Positions 7,976-16,041 are shown, counted from the stretch's first letter. The stretch: DNA of 64,000 bases from Pseudomonas benzenivorans (GCF_900100495.1 NZ_FNCT01000023.1:18754-82753); one strand, 5' to 3'. Made by a program: numbers and translations. The notes: a model not told the origin generated them from the letters alone.

Positions 7976-8467
7976 ATGAAAACCACACAAGCCCCACAGG
8001 CCGCTAAAGGCCTGCAGTTCCAACTGGACAAGCAAACGCTGCAAGTGCAGATAGAACTGAGCTCCCTGCTCCGTTCGCTCGGGGCACCAACTACTCTGGT
8101 TACGGATGCCATTTCCATTTGGGAGAACAATCTCCAGGTCGAGGTCGAGCCCAGTCCTGAATCCGAACTTCCCTTGTGTTACTTACCGGTATCGCAGATA
8201 CCGCAGTTCATTGATCAGATCCTTGACCAGCTGAGCTCAGAAAGCAGGGCAACCGCTCTGCGCTTCAGTGAGGCCTTTAGCACAGTGGAAGCACAAGTCA
8301 ACGAGGTCGAAATTCTGAAGCGCAGTAACAATCCAAAAGTCTTAGGCGCCGTGTTGCAATGGATGAAGAACAATCCCGCTAGCTATGCACTGCATGAGCT
8401 TATGGCCTTGCAACAAAAGCGCGCGGTGATGACAGCCCCGACTCAAGCCGCTCAGGGGGCACTGTAA
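7976..8467 (+). CDS. Uncharacterised island protein, first gene of a four-gene run
   Basis: The protein has 163 aa. ATG 7976 is preferred over ATG 7970 because GGAG at 7966-7969 is correctly spaced only for 7976. The protein is mostly helical with no membrane segment or Cys. Its middle carries a Glu/Pro/Ser-rich loop, and its end has WMKNNPASYALHELMALQQ. I recognise no family. It opens a tightly packed plus-strand run (7976-9976) with gaps of a few bases or overlaps, so the four products probably act together. Confidence 0.6.
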   Translation: MKTTQAPQAAKGLQFQLDKQTLQVQIELSSLLRSLGAPTTLVTDAISIWENNLQVEVEPSPESELPLCYLPVSQIPQFIDQILDQLSSESRATALRFSEAFSTVEAQVNEVEILKRSNNPKVLGAVLQWMKNNPASYALHELMALQQKRAVMTAPTQAAQGAL

Positions 8468-8471
8468 TTCA

Positions 8472-9203
8472 ATGCGTACGTCCAAAATCTCTGTGCATGG
8501 CATGACCATCTACTACCTGATCGACAGTGCTGGTGAGCGCTACTGGCCTATGCGTCTAGTGTGCGAAGCCATTGAACTGAACTGGCACTCGCAAGCCGCA
8601 AAACTCCACCCCCCTCGATACACACCCCGCGAGCACGATGTGCGCCTGTCAGGGCAACCTCCGATGAAGCGCGCACTATGTCTGCCACAGGCAGAGTTCG
8701 AGTTCTGGCTCAAAGGGCTTAGCTCGCGCAAAGTGAATCCTGCTGCACGATTGCGCGTGGATCAGTTGCGCACGCATTTCTTCGGAGATGCTTCAGCCGA
8801 TAAGGAACATCAACTAGGGCAGACAGCTGCAGCACCTAAGATTCTGAGCCGCATTCTGAAGTGGCGCCTGCAGCAAACTGAGCCCTCTGACCGTCCGGAC
8901 TTGTCCAAGCAGATCACTGGCCAGTTTCGCGAGAAAAACGGTTTTGAAATCTGCGATGCCCAGGAGCATCAGTTGCGCGGAGCTGTTGCGTCACTGAGCA
9001 CGATCATCTATCAGCATGATCGCGCGAAGACACCAAGCCATACGCCGGTATCGCAGCGTGTCGATACGATTATCAAATCCATCGTCGATGCCCGGCCTCA
9101 ACGCATCCACTTGCTCGAATCGGACTTCGCAGCGTTGCTGTGCGGCATCGAACTTGAGGAACAATACCACCGTAACGCTCAGCACGAACCGCCTAGCCTA
9201 TGA
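8472..9203 (+). CDS. P22-antirepressor-N-like protein
   Basis: The protein has 243 aa. The N-terminal 100 residues have the pattern of the phage P22 antirepressor N-terminal domain: a beta strand, then YYLIDSAGERYWPMRLVCEAIELNWHSQAAKL, and later a conserved 'lclp...fwl' segment. The C-terminal part is unlike phage antirepressors and I cannot assign it. The gene starts five bases after the preceding stop and overlaps the next gene by four bases. In phages this domain relieves repression by binding a repressor. Here the divergent Xre protein is the natural candidate partner, by inference. Confidence 0.6.
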   Translation: MRTSKISVHGMTIYYLIDSAGERYWPMRLVCEAIELNWHSQAAKLHPPRYTPREHDVRLSGQPPMKRALCLPQAEFEFWLKGLSSRKVNPAARLRVDQLRTHFFGDASADKEHQLGQTAAAPKILSRILKWRLQQTEPSDRPDLSKQITGQFREKNGFEICDAQEHQLRGAVASLSTIIYQHDRAKTPSHTPVSQRVDTIIKSIVDARPQRIHLLESDFAALLCGIELEEQYHRNAQHEPPSL

Positions 9204-9595
9204 CGACACTTCGGGAAGTGATGGATGTTCTCTACTCGGCAGGCGAGCCCATGTCCGGCAGTGGCATGAACGACGATGAAGCCCTGGCCTATGCTAGGCA
9301 GTCTTTTCCTGACGGGAATTACTGCCTAGTGCGGAATTGGCGCTTGCTCGATCTAGTGGTTACGGAAAGCCAACGCCTACTGCTGGCGAAAACCCGAAGG
9401 CAGCCTGCTTTGATCTATGCGCACACGGTCATCTATGACAGCGAGAGAAGGTGGGACGTTGGTGACTTCGTACGAACGTCGCTCTTGCACCAGCATGAGG
9501 GTTTCCATTTCAGAACGCTCAACAGCGTCTATCTGCTTCTAGGCCCAGGTACTCGTATCCGAGTCAGCGCGGACGCCGTTGCGAGCGTTTTCTGA
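9200..9595 (+). CDS. DUF6957-like small protein
   Basis: The protein has 131 aa. ATG 9200 overlaps the previous stop by four bases, so translation is probably coupled. The second half has the pattern of a small family common in Pseudomonas islands: YAHTVIYDSERRWDVGDFVRTS, then FHFRTLNSVYLLLGPGTRIRV. There is no catalytic motif. The next gene's product has the same two-part layout, so the two may be distant paralogues. Function unknown. Confidence 0.5.
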   Translation: MTTLREVMDVLYSAGEPMSGSGMNDDEALAYARQSFPDGNYCLVRNWRLLDLVVTESQRLLLAKTRRQPALIYAHTVIYDSERRWDVGDFVRTSLLHQHEGFHFRTLNSVYLLLGPGTRIRVSADAVASVF

Positions 9596-9631
9596 TCAAG
9601 CCAAAGCAATTACTTATCTGTCGACATAGCT

Positions 9632-9976
9632 ATGTATACACACCCGATCTTGCAGAAGCTGCTTGAGCAGGTCGACGATCTGCCTTTCAGCAGACCCGTT
9701 ACGGGATACCTGACCGATGCTTATATACGTGGCTCTAGTGGGTATGGAATCACCCACAGGCATGTCAGAGCAGATCGATTTGCCGACGGCGATTTCATTC
9801 ATACGTCGGCCATCATCGACATTCAAAGGGAGGGGCCGTTCTGGGTGCTGCACACGCTGAGCGGCAGCTTCTACGTGATTCTTAGCTTCAATATCTTGAG
9901 AGGAGCCCAATCGCTGGATGACTACCTGCAACGGCTGCTAACCGCTACCCACCCTGAGCCATGGCAGCTGCATTAG
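9632..9976 (+). CDS. Uncharacterised protein resembling its DUF6957-like neighbour
   Basis: The protein has 114 aa. The pattern VRADRFADGDFIHTSAIIDIQREGPFWVLHTLSGSFYVIL mirrors the 'D-F-V-R-T-S ... F-H-F-R-T-L-N-S-V-Y-L-L-L' block of the product of 9200-9595, so the two look like distant relatives. The gene ends 23 bp before the palindrome array at 9999-10212. No enzyme motif is visible. Function unknown. Confidence 0.5.
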   Translation: MYTHPILQKLLEQVDDLPFSRPVTGYLTDAYIRGSSGYGITHRHVRADRFADGDFIHTSAIIDIQREGPFWVLHTLSGSFYVILSFNILRGAQSLDDYLQRLLTATHPEPWQLH

Positions 9977-9998
9977 GAAGACAATGTGGCTGCCGATC

Positions 9999-10212
9999 CG
10001 CGACACGTTCTTCGTGTCGCATGGCTTGGCTGCGACACACCGGGAGTATCGCAGGACATCAATGCGACACTCATGGACTGTCGCACGCTCACGCTGCGAC
10101 ACACTGACCATGCCACATGCAGTTACTGCGACACTCTAGGCGTGTCGCACTCGGCTTTGCGATACACCCGGTATGTCGCACAAGCGGATTGCGACACCAG
10201 TATCGTGCCGTT
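9999..10212. repeat. Array of seven 23-bp palindromes at a 32-bp period
   Basis: The unit is TGCGACAC-N7-GTGTCGCA. Units start at 9999, 10031, 10063, 10095, 10127, 10158 and 10190, so successive starts are 32 bp apart (31 bp once), about three helical turns. Units 1-3, 5 and 6 are good palindromes. Units 4 and 7 keep the left half but have a decayed right half. The 7-bp centres and 9-bp spacers differ between units. The pattern suits a protein-binding array in which every dimer sits on the same DNA face. An overlapping open frame (9986-10267) is an artefact of the repeats. Confidence 0.9.
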
Positions 10213-10491
10213 AGCGGCATTCTCAATGCCCAATGCGGCACCGAAAACAGCCAAAATTGACACCTGAGACGCCATTTACGGCACTAAAAGTGCCCGTACT
10301 GGCACTGTTTTTCCTGGTTATATTTCCTTATAACTCATTGAAAATAAACATTTTAATTATTTTTTTCATAACCAAATCGCCACTGAGTGGCCAGTGTTTT
10401 TGAATGCAACCATTTCGGCACGCCGGCCATGGCACCGCTCCGCGCCTCCCTGCTCGTTCCTTCAGTGCCATAGGCACTGGCTGCTGTTCGA

Positions 10492-10718
10492 TTTTGATGA
10501 CAAAAGGCTTGCGCGCGCTTTTGCTCACGGCGCACGCTGAATACAGATGAGGCGTGTCGCGTGAGTGAGAGCGCGCACCTCTTACTCGCGGCGCGAGTAA
10601 GAGGGCGTTGGGGCGGTTCAGACGGAACGAGAAAACACGTAGCGAAGGCGGAGGGGTTTCAGAGGAGTCTGAACTGCTCCAACGCCATTCGCGAAGCGGC
10701 TTAGCTTTGTCATCAAAA
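10492..10718 (+). other. 227-bp region of nested inverted repeats (structured RNA or folded recombination site)
   Basis: A perfect 13-bp outer stem (10492-10504 with 10706-10718) encloses three stems: 10524-10537/10552-10565 (11 of 14), 10578-10588/10594-10604 (11 of 11) and 10605-10623/10667-10685 (19 positions, 17 Watson-Crick and two that become G-U only in plus-strand RNA). The block lies directly before the ribosome site of the recombinase gene at 10733. Upstream, 10280-10480 holds an AT-rich stretch and further small palindromes built on GGCACT/AGTGCC. No coding frame with sensible composition covers it. Confidence 0.65.
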
Positions 10719-10732
10719 CAACAAGAAGAGAG

Positions 10733-11677
10733 ATGACAGCGATGCAACCAGCAACCTTGAAGCGGTATCAGACCAGAGCACAAAATTTTTATCGGACTCA
10801 CTGCGGTGAGGACACCCCCACTTCGGCGCAGATCTGCGCGGCTTTGCTTGCCTGCGCTAGCGAGTACCGCCCCAACTCTTTCAGCACGCTCAAAAATTCG
10901 CTGATGAACGATCAGCTCGCTCGTGGCAACAGCGACACAGCAACCGCAATCAGAAAGCTGATCAATCCGGTCACAGCGCCTGATAGCAAGATGACCCGAA
11001 AACCCAAGCTGAAACAGATTCGTAAAGTCCCCTTCGAGGACTTCAAAGCGCTGTACAAGCACCTTCATGCTGGGGGTAATCTCGATGAGGCTGCTTCACT
11101 TATCCTCGCATACTGGATAGGCGTGCGTCCTTGCGAGATGCGCACGATCTCTGTCAAAGGGAACGAGGTGCAAATCATCGGTGGCAAAAAATCCGCCGAG
11201 TTGCATCGTGGCGCTGACCGAACCCTAGTGATCGACAAAACCAAGATTCTGAAATTGATTGAATGGGCCGCGCATCGAATGTCGAAATGCCCGCGCACCA
11301 CCACAGCAATCAGAGACCGCTTTCGCAAGGAGTGCCGAAGCCTATGGCCCAGGAGGAAGAAGCATCCGACATTGAAGAGCTTCCGCCACCAAGTCGGCTC
11401 AATTCTGAAAGCGTCAGGGGAAAGCCCTGAAGCCATGGCGTATATCATGGGACACCAGTCCACGGCGTCGATCAGTGTATACGGTGACGGTCGATCTGGT
11501 GCAGATCGGCAAAAACACATTAGTCCAGCAGATGGCATCAATCTGACAAAGGTGCGCAAACCCAAAAGGCTGCCGCGATACGGCAATGGGAAAGTGGTCG
11601 GGCGCATTGAATTTCCAGCCTCTACTCGGGGCTGGTTTCCAGGCCCACCAACAGCACCTCGTACCCGAGGTGCTTAG
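10733..11677 (+). CDS. Tyrosine recombinase of the internal cassette
   Basis: The protein has 314 aa. The catalytic fold is visible: the first Arg in YWIGVRPCEMRTI, then KSFRHQVGSILK (box II Arg, with Lys where His is usual in HxxR), GHQSTASISVYG (His and the Tyr nucleophile). There is a short N-terminal SAM-like region (residues 1-90) and no P4-type arm-binding domain. It differs clearly from the island integrase at 50353-51702. It sits between the structured region and an AbrB-like gene. It probably moves or rearranges the local cassette rather than the whole island. A regulatory recombinase is the alternative. Confidence 0.75.
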   Translation: MTAMQPATLKRYQTRAQNFYRTHCGEDTPTSAQICAALLACASEYRPNSFSTLKNSLMNDQLARGNSDTATAIRKLINPVTAPDSKMTRKPKLKQIRKVPFEDFKALYKHLHAGGNLDEAASLILAYWIGVRPCEMRTISVKGNEVQIIGGKKSAELHRGADRTLVIDKTKILKLIEWAAHRMSKCPRTTTAIRDRFRKECRSLWPRRKKHPTLKSFRHQVGSILKASGESPEAMAYIMGHQSTASISVYGDGRSGADRQKHISPADGINLTKVRKPKRLPRYGNGKVVGRIEFPASTRGWFPGPPTAPRTRGA

Positions 11678-11714
11678 CCGCTAGAGCTCGGCCTGGATCA
11701 CCCAGTGACACACA

Positions 11715-11924
11715 ATGGCGAGACCAAAGAACGTGATTGAAAAAAATAGCTTGCGGGTTGCGTGCCAGGATGCGGGAGACGAAAGCGGGGATCTCATCAT
11801 CGAGCTGCCGGCGGATCTTCTAAACAAGCTTGGCTGGTCTGTGGATGATCAGCTTACGGTTGAGAAGTCCGAGGAACTGATTGCCCTCAAGCTCAAGCAG
11901 AAAGCACCGCGCACAGCATCCTAG
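11715..11924 (+). CDS. AbrB/MazE-type small DNA-binding protein
   Basis: The protein has 69 aa. The segment LIIELPADLLNKLGWSVDDQLTVEKSEELIALKLK fits the SpoVT/AbrB beta fold used by MazE-like antitoxins and transition regulators: a strand, 'P..ll..LGW..gD.l.ve', then another strand. No toxin gene follows; the next gene encodes a lipoprotein-like product. It probably acts as a regulator or orphan antitoxin of the cassette. Confidence 0.6.
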   Translation: MARPKNVIEKNSLRVACQDAGDESGDLIIELPADLLNKLGWSVDDQLTVEKSEELIALKLKQKAPRTAS

Positions 11925-12002
11925 GTCTTCCTCGACTACGTTGGCCCTGGTGACGAGTGTTGGGCGCTCTAGGGCCAATCAACGACCTCAAGGACGGGCT
12001 CT

Positions 12003-12344
<342 letters not shown>

Positions 12345-12453
12345 ATCGGCCCCGTCCCTGAGGTGATGAAGTTCCCGCTGCCGATGGCTTCGTTCATGGT
12401 GTCCGGATACGCCCGCCTTTGCGTGCGGATACCTGGCGCGGCGGTGAGTTGGG

Positions 12454-12960
12454 TCACGTCGTTCGCGTTCTTTTTGCCTCTGCCGGCGGCTTGGCCTTGG
12501 AGGCCGGCAACTCGGCTCTCGCCGCAGTGCGGAAGTCGCGAGGGCCGAGGATGCGCCCGTCTTGCGCCCGCAGATCCAGTGCGGCGAGGGAAAGCAGCTT
12601 GTCCCGATCAACCATCGCGTACTTCAACTCGCCGGGCTTGAAGCAGTGCTGTTCGCCCCACTGCCAGAGCGCGATGAGGACGATGTATAGCTGCTCGCCC
12701 TTGCTGGTCAGGACGTAGCGGCTGCGGTTCGAGGCCCCTTCAATTTGGACTGCCTCAAGGATGCCTTCTTCGACGAGCTTTTTCAGTCGCGTCGAGAGAA
12801 TGTTCCGGGCAAGTCCGAGAGTTTTCTGAAACTCGCTGAAGCGGTCCTTGCCGCCGAAAGCCTCGCGAACGATGAGGAGCGACCACCAGTCGCCAATGAT
12901 CTGGAGCGCGCGCGCGATGCTGCAATCCGCATGTCCGAGGTCAACTCTCTTGCCTTTCAA
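12454..12960 (-). CDS. HxlR-family transcriptional regulator 1
   Basis: The protein has 168 aa. The winged helix has the family hallmarks: DCSIARALQIIGDWWSLLIVREAF, FSEFQKTLGLARNILSTRLKKLVEEGIL, and YVLTSKGEQL. The apparent start is TTG 12960, with a weak ribosome site. The C-terminus is Lys/Ala/Arg-rich. It is divergent from the gene at 13076, and the 115 bp between them holds a 26-bp direct repeat that is probably its operator. HxlR proteins sense small electrophiles or metabolites as dimers. Confidence 0.85.
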   Translation of the reverse strand: MKGKRVDLGHADCSIARALQIIGDWWSLLIVREAFGGKDRFSEFQKTLGLARNILSTRLKKLVEEGILEAVQIEGASNRSRYVLTSKGEQLYIVLIALWQWGEQHCFKPGELKYAMVDRDKLLSLAALDLRAQDGRILGPRDFRTAARAELPASKAKPPAEAKRTRTT

Positions 12961-12977
12961 GTGGTATCTCTGCCGCC

Positions 12978-13041
12978 AATGTCGAATGGTTGCAAATTTA
13001 AACCGGCATGCTCACAATGTCGACTGGTTGCAAAGTTAAAC
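12978..13041. promoter_or_regulatory. Direct repeat (2 x 26 bp) in the HxlR1 divergent promoter
   Basis: Two copies lie at 12978-13003 and 13016-13041, 38 bp start to start, matching at 24 of 26 positions. Both contain GGTTGCAAA followed by a TTAAAC block. They fill the space between the divergent genes, so they are candidate operators for the regulator encoded at 12454-12960. Confidence 0.65.
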
Positions 13042-13075
13042 AAATCTATCGCAGACATGCAGAAGGAGTTTGAAC

Positions 13076-13798
13076 GTGAGCACTCTCTTGGATTGCGCCA
13101 TTGCGGCGCATGGCGGTTGGGATCGCTGGCAACAGATCGGGATGCTGACCGCTCACGTGAATATCGGCGGCGCGATCTGGCATGTCAAAGGCTGGCCGGA
13201 CGTGTTTGCCGACGCCCGCGTCAGCATCGACCCGCATCACCAGCACACAGAGTACACCCCCTTCCAGAAAGTCGGTCAGCACACCCTGTTCGAGTCCGGT
13301 CGGGTCGCAATCATCGCTGGCGACGGCAAGGTGATCGAAGAGCGCCCTTCGCCTCGCGAAGCGTTCGCGGGTCACGCGCTTACCACTCCTTGGGACGCAC
13401 TGCATCTGGCCTACTTCGCCGGCTATGCGATGTGGACCTACTTGGCTACGCCATTTCTGTTCAAGCTACCCGGCTTCCAGGTCGAAGAGATCGAACCCTG
13501 GGAAGAGAACGGAGAAATCTGGCGCCGTCTGAAGGTCACGTCCCCTGACGGCTTCCATGGCCACACGCGCGAGCAAACCTTCTATTTCAACCCGGCCGGC
13601 CTGCTGCGCCGCCACGACTACAGCGTGGACATCATGGGCAGCGGCGCGACCAGTGCGCACTACGTCTCAGATCACAAGACCTTCGGCGGCCTTGTTTTCC
13701 CGACCCAGCGGCGTGTCTACCCCACCACTTCAGACAACAAGCCGACGCTGGACCAGGTGCTGGTTTCCATCGACATTCGCAGCGTCGACGTGACCTGA
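13076..13798 (+). CDS. Conserved protein of unknown function under HxlR1
   Basis: The protein has 240 aa. GTG 13076 lies seven bases after AAGGAG and is preferred over TTG 13070. It is rich in Trp, His and aromatic residues with alternating strands (WHVKGWPDVFADARVSIDPHHQHTEYTPF ... EIWRRLKVTSPDGFHGHT). There is no signal peptide or recognised active site. The layout suggests a beta-barrel or lipocalin/START-like ligand-binding fold, but I cannot name the family. Its divergent HxlR regulator and the nearby redox genes suggest a role with the same small hydrophobic compound. Confidence 0.6.
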   Translation: MSTLLDCAIAAHGGWDRWQQIGMLTAHVNIGGAIWHVKGWPDVFADARVSIDPHHQHTEYTPFQKVGQHTLFESGRVAIIAGDGKVIEERPSPREAFAGHALTTPWDALHLAYFAGYAMWTYLATPFLFKLPGFQVEEIEPWEENGEIWRRLKVTSPDGFHGHTREQTFYFNPAGLLRRHDYSVDIMGSGATSAHYVSDHKTFGGLVFPTQRRVYPTTSDNKPTLDQVLVSIDIRSVDVT

Positions 13799-14124
13799 TA
13801 GGGGGGCATGGCACACCCCGAAGGTTGGTGCCTTAGTCTGAAGTATGCCTAGAAAACTCGTGCCTTGGATTGTCCGCGGAGCAAGCCAGGTGCGCCGCCC
13901 GCGAAGAGATAGCCTGCAAGAGCGGTCGCGAGGTCTTTGAAGGGATGATGTCCGGTGAGTTGATGTACGTAGCTCTGAAAGTCCTTGATGCATTTACTGC
14001 TGTGGCAGGTGTCCTCGCAGAGCTTCGCGTCACAATTCTGAGCTTGCGTTCCAGGGGTAGATCACGTTTGATAATCACTTAGATATGCTGAGAGCCGGTA
14101 AGTAGGTGATCAGGAGATAGTATT
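13799..14124. other. Gene-poor interval
   Basis: Short open frames occur on both strands (for example 13870-14082 plus), but none has a ribosome site or recognisable product. The interval separates the 3' ends of two regulated units. It probably holds degraded sequence. Confidence 0.5.
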
Positions 14125-14640
14125 TCAGGCTAGATTGTTAACTCGCTGAGCCTTCTCTCTTATATCCAGTCGCCAACGGACCAAATCATCGGCTCCGGGA
14201 CCAGCTTGCATGCGGATGCTGCTCATTTTTACAGGCTCATTCGTAGCGTCGCTGACCAAGGTGAGTTTCACATTTTCATTGGTTACCTGATCGATAAAGA
14301 GCAGCGGTGGCTCCTCGTGGGCGTCCAGCCCCCACTTGTCACCGACCTGAGCTAAGGCTTGTAAAACAATCGTCAAGTCCCTGCCTTTTGACGTCAGTTG
14401 ATATTCATAACGGCAGGGGCGCTCTTGATACAGTGTGCGCTGGATAAGCCCTTGGGACTCTAGGTGCCGAAGCCGATCTGCCAAGGTGCTATTGGTTATA
14501 CCTGTCGAGTGGCGGAGATCTTCGTAGCGCCGCAAGCCGAGTGTTAAATCTCGCAGGACTAGCATCCCCCAGCGATCACCTATCGCCTCCAAAACTCTGG
14601 CAATAGAACACGCCATTCCTTCAAAGCCTTTGCTTCTCAA
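14125..14640 (-). CDS. HxlR-family transcriptional regulator 2
   Basis: The protein has 171 aa. The start is TTG 14640, six bases after a strong AGGAGG; the longer frame to 14835 would cross the divergent promoter and the SDR start. The segments LRSKGFEGMACSIARVLEAIGDRWGMLVLRDLTLGLRRYEDL, ITNSTLADRLRHLESQGLI and YQLTSKGRDL are typical of the family. A C-terminal extension (about 60 residues) ends in a motif shared with the product of 30008-30592 (GPGADD). It is divergent from the SDR gene at 14796 and probably controls it. Confidence 0.88.
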   Translation of the reverse strand: MRSKGFEGMACSIARVLEAIGDRWGMLVLRDLTLGLRRYEDLRHSTGITNSTLADRLRHLESQGLIQRTLYQERPCRYEYQLTSKGRDLTIVLQALAQVGDKWGLDAHEEPPLLFIDQVTNENVKLTLVSDATNEPVKMSSIRMQAGPGADDLVRWRLDIREKAQRVNNLA

Positions 14641-14706
14641 TCTCGTCCTCCTGAAAGCCGCTGACCTGTAGGTTGAGCGCCTGGGCCCCTGTTCGAGATT
14701 GTAGCA

Positions 14707-14763
14707 TTGACTTGCTCCAATTATCAGAGCTATGATCCGTGTTACTCTAGTAATAAGAGTTAC
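14707..14763 (+). promoter_or_regulatory. SDR promoter with HxlR-type operator
   Basis: TTGACT (14707-14712) and TATGAT (14731-14736) are 18 bp apart, a good sigma70 promoter. Immediately downstream an inverted repeat, GTTACTCT-N7-AGAGTTAC (14741-14763, seven of eight paired), covers the start-site region. That is where a repressor encoded by the divergent hxlR gene would bind. Confidence 0.75.
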
Positions 14764-14795
14764 TAGCCCTCCTAGCATTTCACAAGGTATTGAGA

Positions 14796-15581
14796 ATGAG
14801 CCAATCCAAAGGTTTCGCATTGGTGACAGGTGCATCGTCGGGCATTGGCGCCGCCTATGCTGCTCGCTTGGCCGAACGTGGTCATGATTTGATCCTCGTA
14901 GCGCGGCGATTGGATCGGTTGGAAAGCCTGGCTGATCAACTTAGAGGCTTGTACGGCAGGACAGTCGAAACAGTACAAGCCGATCTCGCGAATGAACCTG
15001 ATGTAGCTCAGGTCGAGAATATTTTGAGCTCGCACCCTAACGTCCAGATGTTGGTCAATTGCGCTGGGCTCGGAGCTCTTGGTCCGGCGACCAGTCCGGC
15101 AGCAGCGGCTGTGGGGGGAATGCTGAAAGTTAACGTCCTAGCCCTTACACAGCTCTCATTGGCCGCCGCAAAGCGCTTTGCAGCGGCTAAATCCGGCACG
15201 ATTATCAACATAGGCTCCGTGGTAGCGTTTATGCCGGTCGCCAGCGCTGGGGGTTACAGCGGGTCCAAGGCCTATGTACTAAATTTCAGCCGAGCACTTC
15301 AGGCCGAATTGGCAGAGAGCAATGTTACGGTCCAGGTTGTTATGCCTGGACCTGTGCGTTCTGAGTTCTTTGGAGATAAACCATCGCCCTTCCCAGAACA
15401 CCTTTTCATGGATTCTGAGATGCTTGTGGACACAGCGTTAATTGCCTTGGAGCAAGGCGAGATGGTGTGCTTTCCCAACCTGCAAGAAATTGAGGCGTGG
15501 CAGGCGGTGGAAGCCGCTCGAGGTGGGCTGGTTAAGGGATTCAGCCAGACGGGAAAACCCGCTCCGCGTTATTCAAAGTAG
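14796..15581 (+). CDS. Short-chain dehydrogenase/reductase (DltE/YqjQ-like)
   Basis: The protein has 261 aa. ATG 14796 is preferred over TTG 14790 on spacing from AAGG. The Rossmann motif is TGASSGIG (near residue 11). The catalytic Ser is in INIGSVVAF, with Tyr and Lys in YSGSKAY. NCAG replaces NNAG. The long substrate loop and 'MPGPVRSEFF' place it among classical SDRs acting on ketones or alcohols. It is likely NADP-dependent, because Arg residues (VARRLDR) follow the second strand. It is controlled by the divergent HxlR. A tautomerase gene follows 43 bp later, probably in the same transcript. Confidence 0.88.
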   Translation: MSQSKGFALVTGASSGIGAAYAARLAERGHDLILVARRLDRLESLADQLRGLYGRTVETVQADLANEPDVAQVENILSSHPNVQMLVNCAGLGALGPATSPAAAAVGGMLKVNVLALTQLSLAAAKRFAAAKSGTIINIGSVVAFMPVASAGGYSGSKAYVLNFSRALQAELAESNVTVQVVMPGPVRSEFFGDKPSPFPEHLFMDSEMLVDTALIALEQGEMVCFPNLQEIEAWQAVEAARGGLVKGFSQTGKPAPRYSK

Positions 15582-15624
15582 CCTCACCTCTCCAAATAAT
15601 CTAAGCTATTAAAAGGAAAGCCAT

Positions 15625-16041
15625 ATGCCTTTGTGGAAAGTTTATCATCCTGAAAACGCCTTCTCTGATGAAGACAAAAAGGCAATCTCTGAAAAGATCA
15701 CCGCTGTCTATCGTGGTCTACCGCCTTTCTATGTAGGGGTGATTTTTGAACCTGTTCCAAAGTCATCGTTCTACGTTGGAGGCGAACCTGCTGGAGACTT
15801 TGTTAGAATATCTGTTGACCACATCGCGCGTCAGATTAACGATGAAGAAACTAAACTTCGTTTTTTAAATGTCATTTCTCAGATATTTACGCCATACGTC
15901 GTTGATCGCGGTCTGCGTTGGGAAATGCATGTCGACGAAACACCATTTAGCCTTTGGTCTATTCAGGGTATGAGACCTCCTGTTCCCGATACACCAGAAA
16001 GTGAAAAGTGGCGTACTGAAAATAAGCCTTCCCCGTACTAA
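15625..16041 (+). CDS. Tautomerase-superfamily protein (cis-CaaD-like, putative oxalocrotonate tautomerase)
   Basis: The protein has 138 aa and the ribosome site AAAGGAAAG lies before ATG 15625. After Met removal Pro1 would be the catalytic base (MPLWKVYHPENAF). A conserved pattern follows: LPPFYVGVIFEPVP, SFYVGGEPAG, and VRISVDHIARQ with the substrate Arg. The length near 140 residues matches the fused cis-3-chloroacrylate dehalogenase/malonate-semialdehyde type. The reaction is probably tautomerisation or hydration of an unsaturated keto acid. It follows the SDR gene, so the two may act in sequence. Confidence 0.75.
   Translation: MPLWKVYHPENAFSDEDKKAISEKITAVYRGLPPFYVGVIFEPVPKSSFYVGGEPAGDFVRISVDHIARQINDEETKLRFLNVISQIFTPYVVDRGLRWEMHVDETPFSLWSIQGMRPPVPDTPESEKWRTENKPSPY

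Noticed and set aside
9999..10212. CRISPR array
   Set aside because: The repeated unit is a strict palindrome of 23 bp with only 9-bp spacers, and no cas gene is present. The spacing fits protein binding instead.
9986..10267. 93-codon frame over the palindrome array
   Set aside because: Its Cys/Asp/Thr-rich translation is produced by the repeated TGCGACAC bases, so I treat it as non-coding.
10492..10718. Retron msr-msd RNA
   Set aside because: Nested outer repeats are suggestive, but there is no reverse transcriptase gene in the window. The adjacent gene is a tyrosine recombinase.
10328..11068. 246-codon minus-strand frame across the array-recombinase interval
   Set aside because: It runs through the AT-rich and hairpin DNA and the opposite strand of the recombinase, has odd composition, and has no ribosome site.
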